Assembly (NCBI RefSeq): GCF_003751085.1
Contig: NZ_RJJY01000001.1
Coordinates: 5,456,001 to 5,520,000, forward strand
From: Micromonospora sp. Llam0
GTDB lineage: Bacteria > Actinomycetota > Actinomycetes > Mycobacteriales > Micromonosporaceae
DNA: 64,000 bases
Reading direction: 5' to 3'
The notes under the pieces are model-generated. The model did not search any database and was not told where the DNA came from. It saw nothing but the letters and a program-made list of their open reading frames with translations. Position 1 is the first letter of the stretch. Each line of letters starts with the position of its first letter. The position numbers and the translations under genes are program-made. This document shows positions 1 to 8,136 of this stretch, in pieces.

Positions 1-36
1 CAGAAGTCCGGCTGGTTCGTCTGCGACGTCAACTGA
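1..36 (+). CDS. C-terminal end of an unidentified protein (partial)
   Basis: Frame 1 reads eleven residues (QKSGWFVCDVN) and then TGA at 34-36, just ahead of the ArsA-type gene. The rest of the gene lies outside the window. The fragment is too short to assign to a family. It is called coding only because the frame is open from the edge and ends directly before the next promoter. Confidence 0.45.
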   Translation, partial: QKSGWFVCDVN

Positions 37-50
37 GCCCCGCCGCGCAC

Positions 51-56
51 TAGTCT
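51..56 (+). promoter_or_regulatory. -10 box TAGTCT of a probable leaderless promoter
   Basis: TAGTCT ends 8 nt before GTG at 65. In actinobacteria a TANNNT box about 7 nt before a start codon marks transcripts that begin at the start codon itself. There is no Shine-Dalgarno sequence. This spacing favours GTG 65 over the in-frame TTG at 59. Confidence 0.6.
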
Positions 57-64
57 GGTTGGAC

Positions 65-1075
65 GTGGGGGTCACCGAGCAGTCACCTGTCGCCGCCGTA
101 CCCGACTGGCCGTCCCGGTTGCACGTGGTGACCGGCAAGGGCGGGACCGGCAAGACCAGTGTCGCCGCCGCGCTGGCGCTCGCGTTGGCCAGCTCGGGCC
201 GGCGTACCCTGCTCGCCGAGGTCGAGGGCCGCCAGGGCATCGCGCAGTTGTTCGGCCTCGGGCCGCTGCCGTACCAGGAGCGCCGGATCGCCACCTCGGC
301 CGCCGGTGGCGAGGTCCGCGCCCTGGCGGTGGACCCGGAGGAGGCGCTGCTGGAGTACCTCGACATGTTCTACAAGCTGGGCGCGGCCGGGCGGGCGCTG
401 CGGCGCCTGGGCGCCATCGACTTCGCCACCACCATCGCCCCCGGGCTGCGCGACGTCCTGCTCACCGGCAAGGTGAAGGAGGCCACCACCCGGATGGTGG
501 ACCGGCGGCGGGTCTACGACGCGGTGGTGCTCGACGCGCCGCCCACCGGGCGGATCGGCCGGTTCCTGAACGTGACCGCCGAGGCCGCCCGGCTGGCCAA
601 GGTCGGCCCGATCAAGACGCAGAGCGAGGGCGTCGCGGTGCTGCTGCGCTCGCCGATCACCGCGGTGCACGTGGTGACCCTGTTGGAGGAGATGCCGGTG
701 CAGGAGACCCTCGACGCGGTCGCCGACCTGACTACGCTGGGCATCCCGGTGGGCAATGTGATCGTCAACTCGGCCCGGCCGCCGCTGCTCGCCGACGGGC
801 CGGTCGGCCAGACACAGCTGCGGCGCGGGCTGGCCGCGGCCGGGCTGCCGACCGACCGGGAGACGGTGACCGGTCTGCGGGCCGAGGCGCAGGAGCACCT
901 CACCCGCCGCGCGCTGGAGGACTCGCTGCTGACCGACCTGGTCGAGTTGGGCCGACCGATCGTCCGGCTGCCGCTGCTGCCGGACGGGGTCACCCGCGAG
1001 GGCCTGGACACGCTGGCCGCGGCGTTGCTGACCGGCGCCGGGCCAGCTGCTGGAAGCGACCTCACAGCGACTTGA
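65..1075 (+). CDS. ArsA/GET3-type ATPase, first of a pair
   Basis: This is a cytoplasmic P-loop ATPase of the ArsA/Get3 (SIMIBI) class, 336 aa from GTG 65. It has a deviant Walker A motif GKGGTGKTS at residues 24-32 and a switch motif DAPPTGR near residue 160. It belongs to a tandem pair with the next gene, matching Rv3679 and Rv3680 of Mycobacterium tuberculosis, which lie beside whiB4 and ponA2 as here. Despite the family name there is no arsenic operon nearby, so arsenite transport is not implied. The pair probably forms a heteromeric ATPase of unsettled role. Expression is probably leaderless from the TAGTCT box. Confidence 0.9.
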   Translation: MGVTEQSPVAAVPDWPSRLHVVTGKGGTGKTSVAAALALALASSGRRTLLAEVEGRQGIAQLFGLGPLPYQERRIATSAAGGEVRALAVDPEEALLEYLDMFYKLGAAGRALRRLGAIDFATTIAPGLRDVLLTGKVKEATTRMVDRRRVYDAVVLDAPPTGRIGRFLNVTAEAARLAKVGPIKTQSEGVAVLLRSPITAVHVVTLLEEMPVQETLDAVADLTTLGIPVGNVIVNSARPPLLADGPVGQTQLRRGLAAAGLPTDRETVTGLRAEAQEHLTRRALEDSLLTDLVELGRPIVRLPLLPDGVTREGLDTLAAALLTGAGPAAGSDLTAT

Positions 1076-1100
1076 TCGGCGGATCCCGGGCCGGCCCCGA

Positions 1101-1106
1101 TACGCT
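1101..1106 (+). promoter_or_regulatory. -10 box TACGCT of a probable leaderless promoter
   Basis: TACGCT ends 6 nt before GTG 1113 and no ribosome-binding site is present. It lies in the 37-nt gap between the two ATPase genes, so the second gene may have its own start of transcription. Confidence 0.55.
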
Positions 1107-1112
1107 CGACAG

Positions 1113-2258
1113 GTGCCTCCTGATCACGCAGCGCCACCGCTGGACGTCGACCGGATCCTGGCGGATCCGGGCGTACGAATCGTGGTCTGCTGCGGTGCCG
1201 GCGGGGTGGGCAAGACGACGACCGCGGCGGCGCTGGCGCTGCGCGCCGCCGAGCGGCACGGCCGGCGCACCGTGGTGCTCACCATCGACCCGGCCCGCCG
1301 GCTGGCGCAGTCGCTGGGCCTGACCGAGCTGGACAACACCCCCCGGCAGGTCAAGGGCATCGAGGTGGAGGCCAGCGGCGGCGAGCTGCACGCCATGATG
1401 CTGGACATGAAGCGCACCTTCGACGAGGTGGTGCTCGCGCACACCGACGCGGAGAAGGCCGCCGAAATCTTCGCGAACCCGTTCTACCAGGCCATGAGCT
1501 CGACCTTCGCCGGCACGCAGGAGTACATGGCGATGGAGAAGCTGGGCCAGCTGCACGCCGGTGGTGAGTGGGATCTGATCGTGGTCGACACGCCGCCGTC
1601 GCGGTCCGCGCTGGACTTCCTGGACGCGCCGGCCAGGTTGGCCCGCTTCCTGGACGGCCGGATGCTCCGGCTGCTGCTGGCGCCGGCCCGGGCCGGCGGT
1701 CGGAGCATGTTCAGCCTGGTGACCGCGTCGTTCGGGGTGTTCTCCCGGGCGGTGCAGAAGATCCTCGGTGCCCAGTTGCTCAGTGACCTGTCCGGTTTCG
1801 TGGCGGCGCTGGACTCGATGTTCGGCGGTTTCCGGCAGCGGGCCGAGCAGACGTACCGGGTCCTGCAGGCCGACGAGACGGCGTTCCTGCTGGTCGCGGC
1901 GCCGGAGCCGGACGCGGTACGGGAGGCGGCGTACTTCGCCGGTCGGCTCGGCGCGGAGCGGATGCCGCTGGCCGGGCTGGTGCTCAACCGGGTGCACGAG
2001 CCGGCCGTACCCGGGTTGTCCGCCGAGCGGAGCCTGACGGCCGCGCGGGAGCTGGACCGCGACGGCGGGCATCCGGCGGCGGCCGAGGTGCTGCGGGTGC
2101 ACGCCGCGGTGGCACAGCAGTCGGCGCGGGAGCGCCGGGTGGCGGCGCGGTTCACCGACGCGTTCCCGCAGGTACCGGTGGCAACCGTCCGCGCGCAGCC
2201 CGCCGACGTGCACGACGTCGACGGGCTACGGACGATCGGCCACGCGGTCGCCGGCTGA
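1113..2258 (+). CDS. ArsA/GET3-type ATPase, second of a pair
   Basis: This 381-aa partner of the preceding ATPase corresponds to Rv3680. Its Walker A motif GAGGVGKTT is at residues 28-36 and a VVDTPPSR switch motif follows near residue 155. A hydrophobic, Met-rich middle segment around residues 180-230 resembles the client-facing helical region of Get3-like proteins. It starts at GTG 1113 behind a TACGCT box and ends 33 nt before the convergent whiB4. Substrate is unknown; a chaperone or anion-sensing ATPase role is only a family-level inference. Confidence 0.9.
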   Translation: MPPDHAAPPLDVDRILADPGVRIVVCCGAGGVGKTTTAAALALRAAERHGRRTVVLTIDPARRLAQSLGLTELDNTPRQVKGIEVEASGGELHAMMLDMKRTFDEVVLAHTDAEKAAEIFANPFYQAMSSTFAGTQEYMAMEKLGQLHAGGEWDLIVVDTPPSRSALDFLDAPARLARFLDGRMLRLLLAPARAGGRSMFSLVTASFGVFSRAVQKILGAQLLSDLSGFVAALDSMFGGFRQRAEQTYRVLQADETAFLLVAAPEPDAVREAAYFAGRLGAERMPLAGLVLNRVHEPAVPGLSAERSLTAARELDRDGGHPAAAEVLRVHAAVAQQSARERRVAARFTDAFPQVPVATVRAQPADVHDVDGLRTIGHAVAG

Positions 2259-2291
2259 CCCTGATCCCGCACGGGGCCCGGTCCAGCGGGG

Positions 2292-2588
2292 TCACTTGGT
2301 GGCGACGAGCACCTTCTCGCGGTCCCGCATGGCCGCTTCGAACATCTTGCGCCAGCTCGCCACCTGCGGGTGTCGGCGCAGCAGGGCCCGCCGTTCCCGT
2401 TCGGTCATGCCGCCCCAGACCCCGAATTCGATCCGATTGTCGAGTGCGTCGGCCAGGCACTCGTACCGGACCGGGCAGCCCCGGCAGATGCGCTTGGCCA
2501 CGTTCTGCTCAGCGCCCTGCACGAACAACGCGTCCGGGTCTCCGCTCTGGCACGCCGCCAGGCTGGGCCAATCAGCGATCATGCCCAT
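2292..2588 (-). CDS. whiB4: WhiB-family iron-sulfur transcription factor (WhiB4-like)
   Basis: This 98-aa WhiB-like regulator has the four cluster-binding cysteines at 13, 35, 38 and 44 (the last three spaced C-x2-C-x5-C) and the GVWGG turn at residues 56-60, followed by a basic ERERRALLRR helix that should contact DNA. The [4Fe-4S] cluster of this family senses oxygen and nitric oxide. The whiB4 assignment rests on its place between the ArsA pair and a divergent ponA2, as in mycobacteria. ATG 2588 has a G-rich ribosome-binding site (GGGGGG) upstream. The 385 nt between it and ponA2 should hold both divergent promoters. Confidence 0.92.
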   Translation of the reverse strand: MGMIADWPSLAACQSGDPDALFVQGAEQNVAKRICRGCPVRYECLADALDNRIEFGVWGGMTERERRALLRRHPQVASWRKMFEAAMRDREKVLVATK

Positions 2589-2961
2589 CGTTCCACGTCC
2601 CCCCTAGCAATTTCCGCTTGCAACCGGTGGAGTCAGTCGGCAAGCCGGGCGGCTGACGCTGCTTTCCCCCGCAGCACGCCGCCGTGCGATCCTCGCCGGA
2701 CCATCATGATCTGTAGTTGGGTGATTACGCAACGTTATCGACGAAATCCACTTATCCGGACACAACACTCTTGTCGGGCGCTCTGCCGGGCAGGGATACC
2801 CGAGGCGGAAACGGGGAAACCCCGCCACCCCCACCTTCCCGGGGGAAAGTAGGCGGCGGAGACCACAACCGCCGGACGGGTCTCTGCGTTTAGCACAACG
2901 AGGCCGGAGCCGGCAGGAAATGCACAGGTACGCCACACGGCGACCTCTTCAGTCCCTCACG

Positions 2962-2967
2962 TACCCT
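2962..2967 (+). promoter_or_regulatory. -10 box TACCCT of a probable leaderless ponA2 promoter
   Basis: TACCCT ends 6 nt before GTG 2974. No Shine-Dalgarno sequence precedes this GTG. The upstream ATG at 2920 has AGGA only 2 nt away, too close to work well, so GTG 2974 is the better start. Confidence 0.55.
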
Positions 2968-2973
2968 GACTGG

Positions 2974-5436
2974 GTGACCTGGATGCGGAAGCGAGACCAC
3001 AACCTACTGACCAACGCCGCATCGCTGCTGATCTGTGGGCTGCTGGCCGGCGTGGTGGTCGCCGCTGCCGCGTTCCCCGCAGTGGCGATGTCTGGCCTGG
3101 CAGCCAAAGCAGGCGCGGAGACCTTCGACAAGCTGCCCAGCGAGCTGACCGTCAAGCGGGCGCCGCAGATCAGCTACCTGTACGCCGCCGACGGCAAGAC
3201 CACGCTCGCCGCGATGTACGACGAGAACCGCCGCGACGTCCCACTCAAGGACGTCGCGCCGATCATGCGGGCGGCGATCATCGCGGCCGAGGACCACAAC
3301 TTCTACGAGCACAACGGTGTCGACGTCAAGGGCGTCGCCCGGGCCTTCGTCGCCAACCAGGGTGCTGGCGAGACCACCCAGGGCGCCTCGACGCTGACCA
3401 TGCAGTACGTCCGGCTGGCCATCGCCTACTCGGCCACCCACCCCGAGGACGTCATCGCCGCCACCGAGGACACCAACGCCCGGAAGCTGCGCGAGATGAA
3501 GTACGCGATGCAGCTCACCAAGGAGATGACCAAGGACGAGGTGCTGGAGCGCTACCTCAACATCGCCCCGTTCGGCAACGGCGCGTACGGCGTCTTCGCC
3601 GCCAGCCAGGTCTACTTCAGCAAGCAGCCGGCGGACCTCACCATCGACGAGGCCGCCATGCTCGCCGGCCTGGTCAAGGCCCCGACGGCGTTCGACCCGA
3701 CCACGCCGGGCGGCTACCCACAGGCCGTCGACCGGCGCAACTACGTCATCGACAACATGGTGAAGACCGGGGCGATCACCCAGCAGGAAGCCGACGAGGC
3801 CAAGGCCGTCGAGCTGGTCGTCAACGGCAAGCGCGCGCCGAACGGCTGCGTCGCCGCCAACAAGAACCACTGGGGCTTCTTCTGCGACTTCTTCTACCGC
3901 TGGTGGATGGAGCAGGAGACGTTCGGTGCCACCAGCTACGACCGGGAGCGGCGGCTCAAGAGCGGCGGCTACCACATCGTCACCAGCCTCGACCTGCAGA
4001 CGCAGGACGCGGCGAAGAACGCCGTCGAGGACGCGCTGAAGACCGGCAGCAAGCACGCCCTGATGGTGGCGGCGGTCGAGCCGGGCACCGGGTACGTGCG
4101 CGGCATGGCGGTCAACCGCAACTACAAGCTCGACGACCCGGACAACCCACAGAACAAGATCTCCAGCGACCCGAAGAAGGCCGACAAGGGCATCCGGGGC
4201 ACCTACCCCAACACCACGAACCCGCTGCTGACCGGTGGCGGTGACATCACCGGCTACCAGTTCGGCTCGACGTTCAAGATCTTCCCGCTGGTGGCGGCCC
4301 TGGAGAAGGGCTACCCGCTGGAGTACACGATCAACGCGAAGAGCCCGTACGAGTCGAAGTACATCGTCGAACGGGGCAGTCCGGCCGCCTGCGCGGGCAC
4401 CAACAAGTACTGTCCGAAGAACGCCAGTTCCAGCATGAACGGCGTACACAACATGTGGAGCGCCTTCGGCGCCTCGGTCAACACGTACTTCGTACCGCTG
4501 CAGGAGCGGGTCGGCGCGGCCTCCGCCGTCGACGTGGCGCAGCGCCTCGGCATCAACTTCCGGGCTTCCAACGACGCCCGGTTCGCCGCCGACCCGGAGG
4601 GCGCCAACCAGTGGGGTGCCTTCACCCTCGGCGTGTCCAGCACCACGCCGCTGGAGATGGCGAACGCGTACGCCACGCTCGCCGCCGACGGCAAGTACTG
4701 CAAGCCGATCCCGGTGAAGGAGATCCGCGACCAGGACGGCAACAGCCTGGACATCGCCCAGCCGCAGTGCAAGCAGGTGGTCTCCACCGAGGTGGCCCGG
4801 GCCGCGATCGACGCGGCGCGCTGCCCGGTCGGCGACAACTCGTCGACGTCGCGGTGCCGGGGCCGCACCGCCAGCGGCGTACGGAGCGTCGTCGGGCACC
4901 CGGTGGCCGGCAAGACCGGCACCACCGACGCGGAGAAGACCGCCACCATGGTGGTGACCACCAAGCAGCTCGCCGTCGCCGGGGTGCTGGCCGACCCGGA
5001 CTGGGCCGACACCAACGCCACCATGTCGCACAACATCGTCAACCCGGCGGTCTACGAGACGCTGCGGGACGCGATGAAGGGCAAGGAGAAGCAGCAGTTC
5101 AAGGCGCCGAGCGGCAAACTGGTCCGCGGCGAGCAGCGCTCCATCCCGGGCGTGCAGTGCCAGTCGATCGACAACGCCCGGTCCCGACTGTCCGGTGCCG
5201 GATTCGAGGTCGAGGTGGACCGATCCGGTGCGGTCGACTCCACCTGCCCGGCCGGCACCGCCGCCGGCACCAGCCCGAGCGGCCGCACCATCAAGGGCGG
5301 CGTGGTGATCATCCGGGTCAGCAACGGCCAGGGTGCCCAGCCGAGCCCGGGCGACGGTGACGGTCCCGGTGGTCCGGGCAACGGTCCCGGCAACGGGCCG
5401 GGGCGCCCCGGCAACCCGGGAAACCCGGACGACTGA
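2974..5436 (+). CDS. ponA2: Bifunctional class A penicillin-binding protein with C-terminal PASTA domain
   Basis: This peptidoglycan synthase polymerises lipid II and cross-links the stem peptides. From GTG 2974 it is 820 aa. A single membrane anchor spans about residues 13-40. The GT51 transglycosylase domain has its catalytic Glu in AAEDHNF (E106). The transpeptidase domain has S432-T-F-K, S501-V-N and K647-T-G. A PASTA-like segment follows (about 715-775) and then a Pro/Gly-rich tail. It sits divergent to whiB4 and is followed by a strong terminator. The ATG at 2920 (838 aa) is the alternative start. Confidence 0.95.
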   Translation: MTWMRKRDHNLLTNAASLLICGLLAGVVVAAAAFPAVAMSGLAAKAGAETFDKLPSELTVKRAPQISYLYAADGKTTLAAMYDENRRDVPLKDVAPIMRAAIIAAEDHNFYEHNGVDVKGVARAFVANQGAGETTQGASTLTMQYVRLAIAYSATHPEDVIAATEDTNARKLREMKYAMQLTKEMTKDEVLERYLNIAPFGNGAYGVFAASQVYFSKQPADLTIDEAAMLAGLVKAPTAFDPTTPGGYPQAVDRRNYVIDNMVKTGAITQQEADEAKAVELVVNGKRAPNGCVAANKNHWGFFCDFFYRWWMEQETFGATSYDRERRLKSGGYHIVTSLDLQTQDAAKNAVEDALKTGSKHALMVAAVEPGTGYVRGMAVNRNYKLDDPDNPQNKISSDPKKADKGIRGTYPNTTNPLLTGGGDITGYQFGSTFKIFPLVAALEKGYPLEYTINAKSPYESKYIVERGSPAACAGTNKYCPKNASSSMNGVHNMWSAFGASVNTYFVPLQERVGAASAVDVAQRLGINFRASNDARFAADPEGANQWGAFTLGVSSTTPLEMANAYATLAADGKYCKPIPVKEIRDQDGNSLDIAQPQCKQVVSTEVARAAIDAARCPVGDNSSTSRCRGRTASGVRSVVGHPVAGKTGTTDAEKTATMVVTTKQLAVAGVLADPDWADTNATMSHNIVNPAVYETLRDAMKGKEKQQFKAPSGKLVRGEQRSIPGVQCQSIDNARSRLSGAGFEVEVDRSGAVDSTCPAGTAAGTSPSGRTIKGGVVIIRVSNGQGAQPSPGDGDGPGGPGNGPGNGPGRPGNPGNPDD

Positions 5437-5452
5437 CCGACAGTCACGCACG

Positions 5453-5492
5453 AAGGGGGCGGGCACCGATCACCGGTGCCCGCCCCCTTTCG
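5453..5492 (+). terminator. Intrinsic terminator after ponA2
   Basis: A perfect 16-bp stem (5453-5468 with 5474-5489) and a 5-nt loop are followed by TTCGTT. It lies 17 nt after the ponA2 stop. Confidence 0.85.
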
Positions 5493-5589
5493 TTACTTCA
5501 TGATCAGATGCGTCCCATCGACGCGACACGCCGGGCGGGCATCAGATGAGGCGCATCGGATCGTGCACGCGTACAGCGTCAGCCGATGC

Positions 5590-6045
5590 TCACAGTCCAA
5601 GCTGGCGGCGTACCTCGGCTGCCACCCGGCCCCCCTCGGCCTGGCCGGCCACCGCGGCCTGGGCCGCCTTCATGGCCGGGCCCATCTGGGCCTTGCCGGT
5701 GAACCCACCCTCGGCCAGCGCGGTGGCGACGATGCCGGCCAACGCCTCGTCGTCGAGCTGACGCGGCAGGTAGCGGTCCAGCACCTCGCCCTCGGCCCGC
5801 TCCTTGGCTGCCTGGTCGACCCGGCCGGCGTCGGCGAAGGCCGCAGCCGCCTCCCGGCGCTTCTTCGCCTCCTTGGTCAGCACGGCCAACGCCTCCTCGT
5901 CGGACAGCTCCCGCTTGGCCTTGCCGGCGACCTCGGCGTTGCCGATCGCGGCCAGCGCCATCCGCAGGGTGGAGGTGGTCAGCTCGTCACGGGCCTTCAA
6001 CGCGGCCCGCATGTCAGCAGTCAGGCGGTCCTTCACGGTGCTCAT
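5590..6045 (-). CDS. GatB/YqeY domain protein
   Basis: This 151-aa helical protein of the YqeY family is homologous to the tRNA-binding tail domain of the GatB amidotransferase subunit. It begins MSTVKDRLTADMRAALKARD, has the charged LTKEAKKRREAAAAF stretch in the middle and ends in the typical GRVAAEVRRQL helix. The length is normal for the family. No enzymatic activity is established for free-standing YqeY proteins; a tRNA-related role is inferred. ATG 6045 is chosen because a TAGTTT box sits 8 nt upstream and the protein then has the family length; longer in-frame extensions run into the divergent gene. Confidence 0.88.
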   Translation of the reverse strand: MSTVKDRLTADMRAALKARDELTTSTLRMALAAIGNAEVAGKAKRELSDEEALAVLTKEAKKRREAAAAFADAGRVDQAAKERAEGEVLDRYLPRQLDDEALAGIVATALAEGGFTGKAQMGPAMKAAQAAVAGQAEGGRVAAEVRRQLGL

Positions 6046-6070
6046 GAGTGGCCAAACTACCCTGGTCGGC
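6046..6070. promoter_or_regulatory. Back-to-back divergent leaderless promoters in a 25-bp gap
   Basis: The whole intergenic region is 25 bp. On the minus strand TAGTTT (6059 to 6054) lies 8 nt before ATG 6045. On the plus strand TACCCT (6058-6063) lies 7 nt before ATG 6071. The two -10 boxes overlap by two base pairs, so RNA polymerase cannot bind both at once. Confidence 0.6.
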
Positions 6071-6964
6071 ATGCGAAAGCGCACCGTATTCCGGCTCGCC
6101 GCCGGCACCGCAGCACTCGGCGCCGCCACCCTGGCGTACGCCTCGCTCATCGAGCGCAACATGTTCACCCTGCGCCGGTTCGACGTGCCGGTGCTCGCGC
6201 CGGACGCGGAACCGCTGCGCATCCTGCACCTGTCGGACATGCACATGATGCCCGACCAGCGGCGCAAACAGGCCTGGGTGGCAGCGCTGGCCGGGCTGGA
6301 CCCGGACCTGGTCGTGGTCACCGGCGACAACCTGGCCCACCCGGAAGCCGTGCCGGGCGCGCTGCGCGCCCTGCAGCCGCTGCTGGACCTGCCCGGCGCG
6401 TTCGTCTTCGGGTCCAACGACTACACCGGCCCGGTGTGGAAGAACCCGCTGGGCTACCTGCTGCCCGAGCGGGACTACCGACCCGGCCCGGACCTGCCGT
6501 TCGAGGAGCTGCGCGAGGTGCTGGTCGGTGCCGGCTGGCACGACCTGAACAACCGGCGGGCGTCGTTCAAGGCTGGCGGCCGGCTGATCGACGCGGCCGG
6601 CGTGGACGACCCGCACATCGAACGCGACGACTACGCCGCCGTCGCCGGCCGGCCGTCGCCGGAGGCCGACCTGAGTCTCGGCCTGACCCACTCCCCCGAG
6701 CCCCGGGTGCTGGACGAGATGGCCGCCGACGGGCTCGATCTGCTGCTCGCCGGGCACACCCACGGCGGGCAGGTCTGCATGCCGTTCGTCGGCGCCCTGG
6801 TCACCAACTGCGACCTGCCCCGGTCGATGGCCAAGGGCCTGCACCGATGGCCGGGCACCGACTCGTGGCTGCACGTCTCGGCCGGGCTGGGCACCCACCC
6901 GACCGCGCCGGTCCGGTTCGCCTGCCCGCCGGAGGCCACCTTGCTGACCCTGATCGCACGCTGA
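6071..6964 (+). CDS. Membrane-anchored calcineurin-like metallophosphoesterase
   Basis: This 297-aa metallophosphoesterase has an N-terminal hydrophobic anchor at about residues 8-27 and the metal-binding motifs in order: LHLSDMH near residue 55, VVTGDN near 80, GSNDYTG (the GNHD-type motif, with S for N and N for H) near 117, and AGHTHGGQ near 230. It corresponds to the Rv3683 position downstream of ponA2 in mycobacteria. The altered GNHD motif is typical of the YkuE/YaeI-like branch. The substrate is unknown. The ATG at 6071 follows a leaderless-type TACCCT box. Confidence 0.9.
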   Translation: MRKRTVFRLAAGTAALGAATLAYASLIERNMFTLRRFDVPVLAPDAEPLRILHLSDMHMMPDQRRKQAWVAALAGLDPDLVVVTGDNLAHPEAVPGALRALQPLLDLPGAFVFGSNDYTGPVWKNPLGYLLPERDYRPGPDLPFEELREVLVGAGWHDLNNRRASFKAGGRLIDAAGVDDPHIERDDYAAVAGRPSPEADLSLGLTHSPEPRVLDEMAADGLDLLLAGHTHGGQVCMPFVGALVTNCDLPRSMAKGLHRWPGTDSWLHVSAGLGTHPTAPVRFACPPEATLLTLIAR

Positions 6965-7073
6965 CGCAGGTCAGCCGGCGTCCGGTGACGCGACGCCCCG
7001 GGGCGTCGGCGGCGCTCCGGGGATACCGAATTTGCCCTGCCGGGCCGGTGGGCTAGTATTGCCCAGCGGACCT

Positions 7074-7150
<77 letters not shown>

Positions 7151-7153
7151 GCG

Positions 7154-7200
7154 GCGAGGCCCTGGCCAGCAGGAGTGCTGGCCAGGGCCTCGCACTTTCT
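7154..7200 (+). terminator. Terminator of tRNA-Pro
   Basis: A perfect 18-bp stem (7154-7171 with 7176-7193) and a GGAG tetraloop are followed by ACTTTCT. It starts 4 nt after the tRNA. Confidence 0.85.
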
Positions 7201-7473
7201 CTACCGGATCGCCGCAACGCGACGACGACCGTCGATGGACAGTTCGAGGGAACCGCCATTGTCGTCAAAACGGCCCCGAGACAACCATGTGGGTTCCCTC
7301 GGCGCCACGGGCCACCTCACCCGGCCGACGGCACCACTGGGCGCTGAGGATCGACCATGATACGACAGATGCTGAGACAGATCGATGGATCGTTCGTCGG
7401 AACGACTGACCGTAGTCACTGCGACCAAGATGGGTGCCGCATCGTCCGTCCACCCGTTCAGGAGGCTGTACCG

Positions 7474-8097
7474 GTGGCCAACAACCGATCTCGGCTGATC
7501 ATCTGGCTCGCGCTGACCCTGCTCGCCGCCGTCGCACTGACTGTCGCACCGGGAAGCCGGGCCGCGCAGGCCGTCGGCTCCACGACGGTCTGCCTGCGCA
7601 GCCAGGTCCCATCGGACCAGGTCATCGTTGGCGAGACCTACGACTCGTCATGCTCGGGCAACTTTGCGTACGTCATCGTCCGCCCTGCGGCCGACGGCAC
7701 CACCACTGCGATGTGTCGCGGCAACATCGGCGATGTGCCCGACGGCTTCGTTCTTGTCGGTGAGACCAGCACCGGGCCGTGCAGCGGATTTCTCGAGGGC
7801 ACCTGGCTGATCCGCACCCCAGCTACGGACGGCACCATCACCGCGATCTGCCGGGGGACCCTCGCCGCTGTCCCAGATGCGTTCGTCGTCGTCGGTGAGC
7901 TCAGCTCCGGGCCCTGCACCGGCCTCCTCGAAGGCACCTGGCTCATCCGCACCCCGAACCTGGTCGGGATCACCGCCATCTGCCGGGTCGGCCTGGCCAT
8001 GGTCCCAGCCGGCTTCCAGACGGTCGGCGGCAGCTCGTCGGGCGGCCCGTGCCCGAGCATCCCCGGTACCTGGCAGATCGCCCCGGTCCCCGCGTGA
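7474..8097 (+). CDS. Secreted protein of tandem cysteine-containing repeats
   Basis: This predicted exported protein is 207 aa from GTG 7474, which has AGGAGG 8 nt upstream. A signal peptide covers about residues 1-33 (RSRLIIWLALTLLAAVALTV, then AQA). The mature part is four imperfect repeats of about 40-45 residues, each with a CR or CLR start, a VP.GF or VP.AF core, VGE or VGG, and a second Cys in a GPC or SSC context, with GTWLIRTP linkers. The two cysteines per repeat probably form disulfides outside the cell. I do not recognise the family. It lies alone between the tRNA-Pro terminator and the convergent asd gene. Confidence 0.75.
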   Translation: MANNRSRLIIWLALTLLAAVALTVAPGSRAAQAVGSTTVCLRSQVPSDQVIVGETYDSSCSGNFAYVIVRPAADGTTTAMCRGNIGDVPDGFVLVGETSTGPCSGFLEGTWLIRTPATDGTITAICRGTLAAVPDAFVVVGELSSGPCTGLLEGTWLIRTPNLVGITAICRVGLAMVPAGFQTVGGSSSGGPCPSIPGTWQIAPVPA

Positions 8098-8136
8098 CAG
8101 GCGGCCGTCGCCGAGTCCGGCCGACGGGCGACCCGG

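Noticed and set aside
65..2258. Arsenite efflux function for the two ArsA-type ATPases
   Set aside because: There is no arsB, arsC or arsR nearby and the gene order is that of the mycobacterial Rv3679-Rv3680 pair.
3004..5466. An 820-codon open frame on the minus strand opposite ponA2
   Set aside because: It is a GC-skew shadow: the product is a low-complexity Arg/Gly/Val/His sequence with no motif, and the opposite strand encodes a complete penicillin-binding protein.
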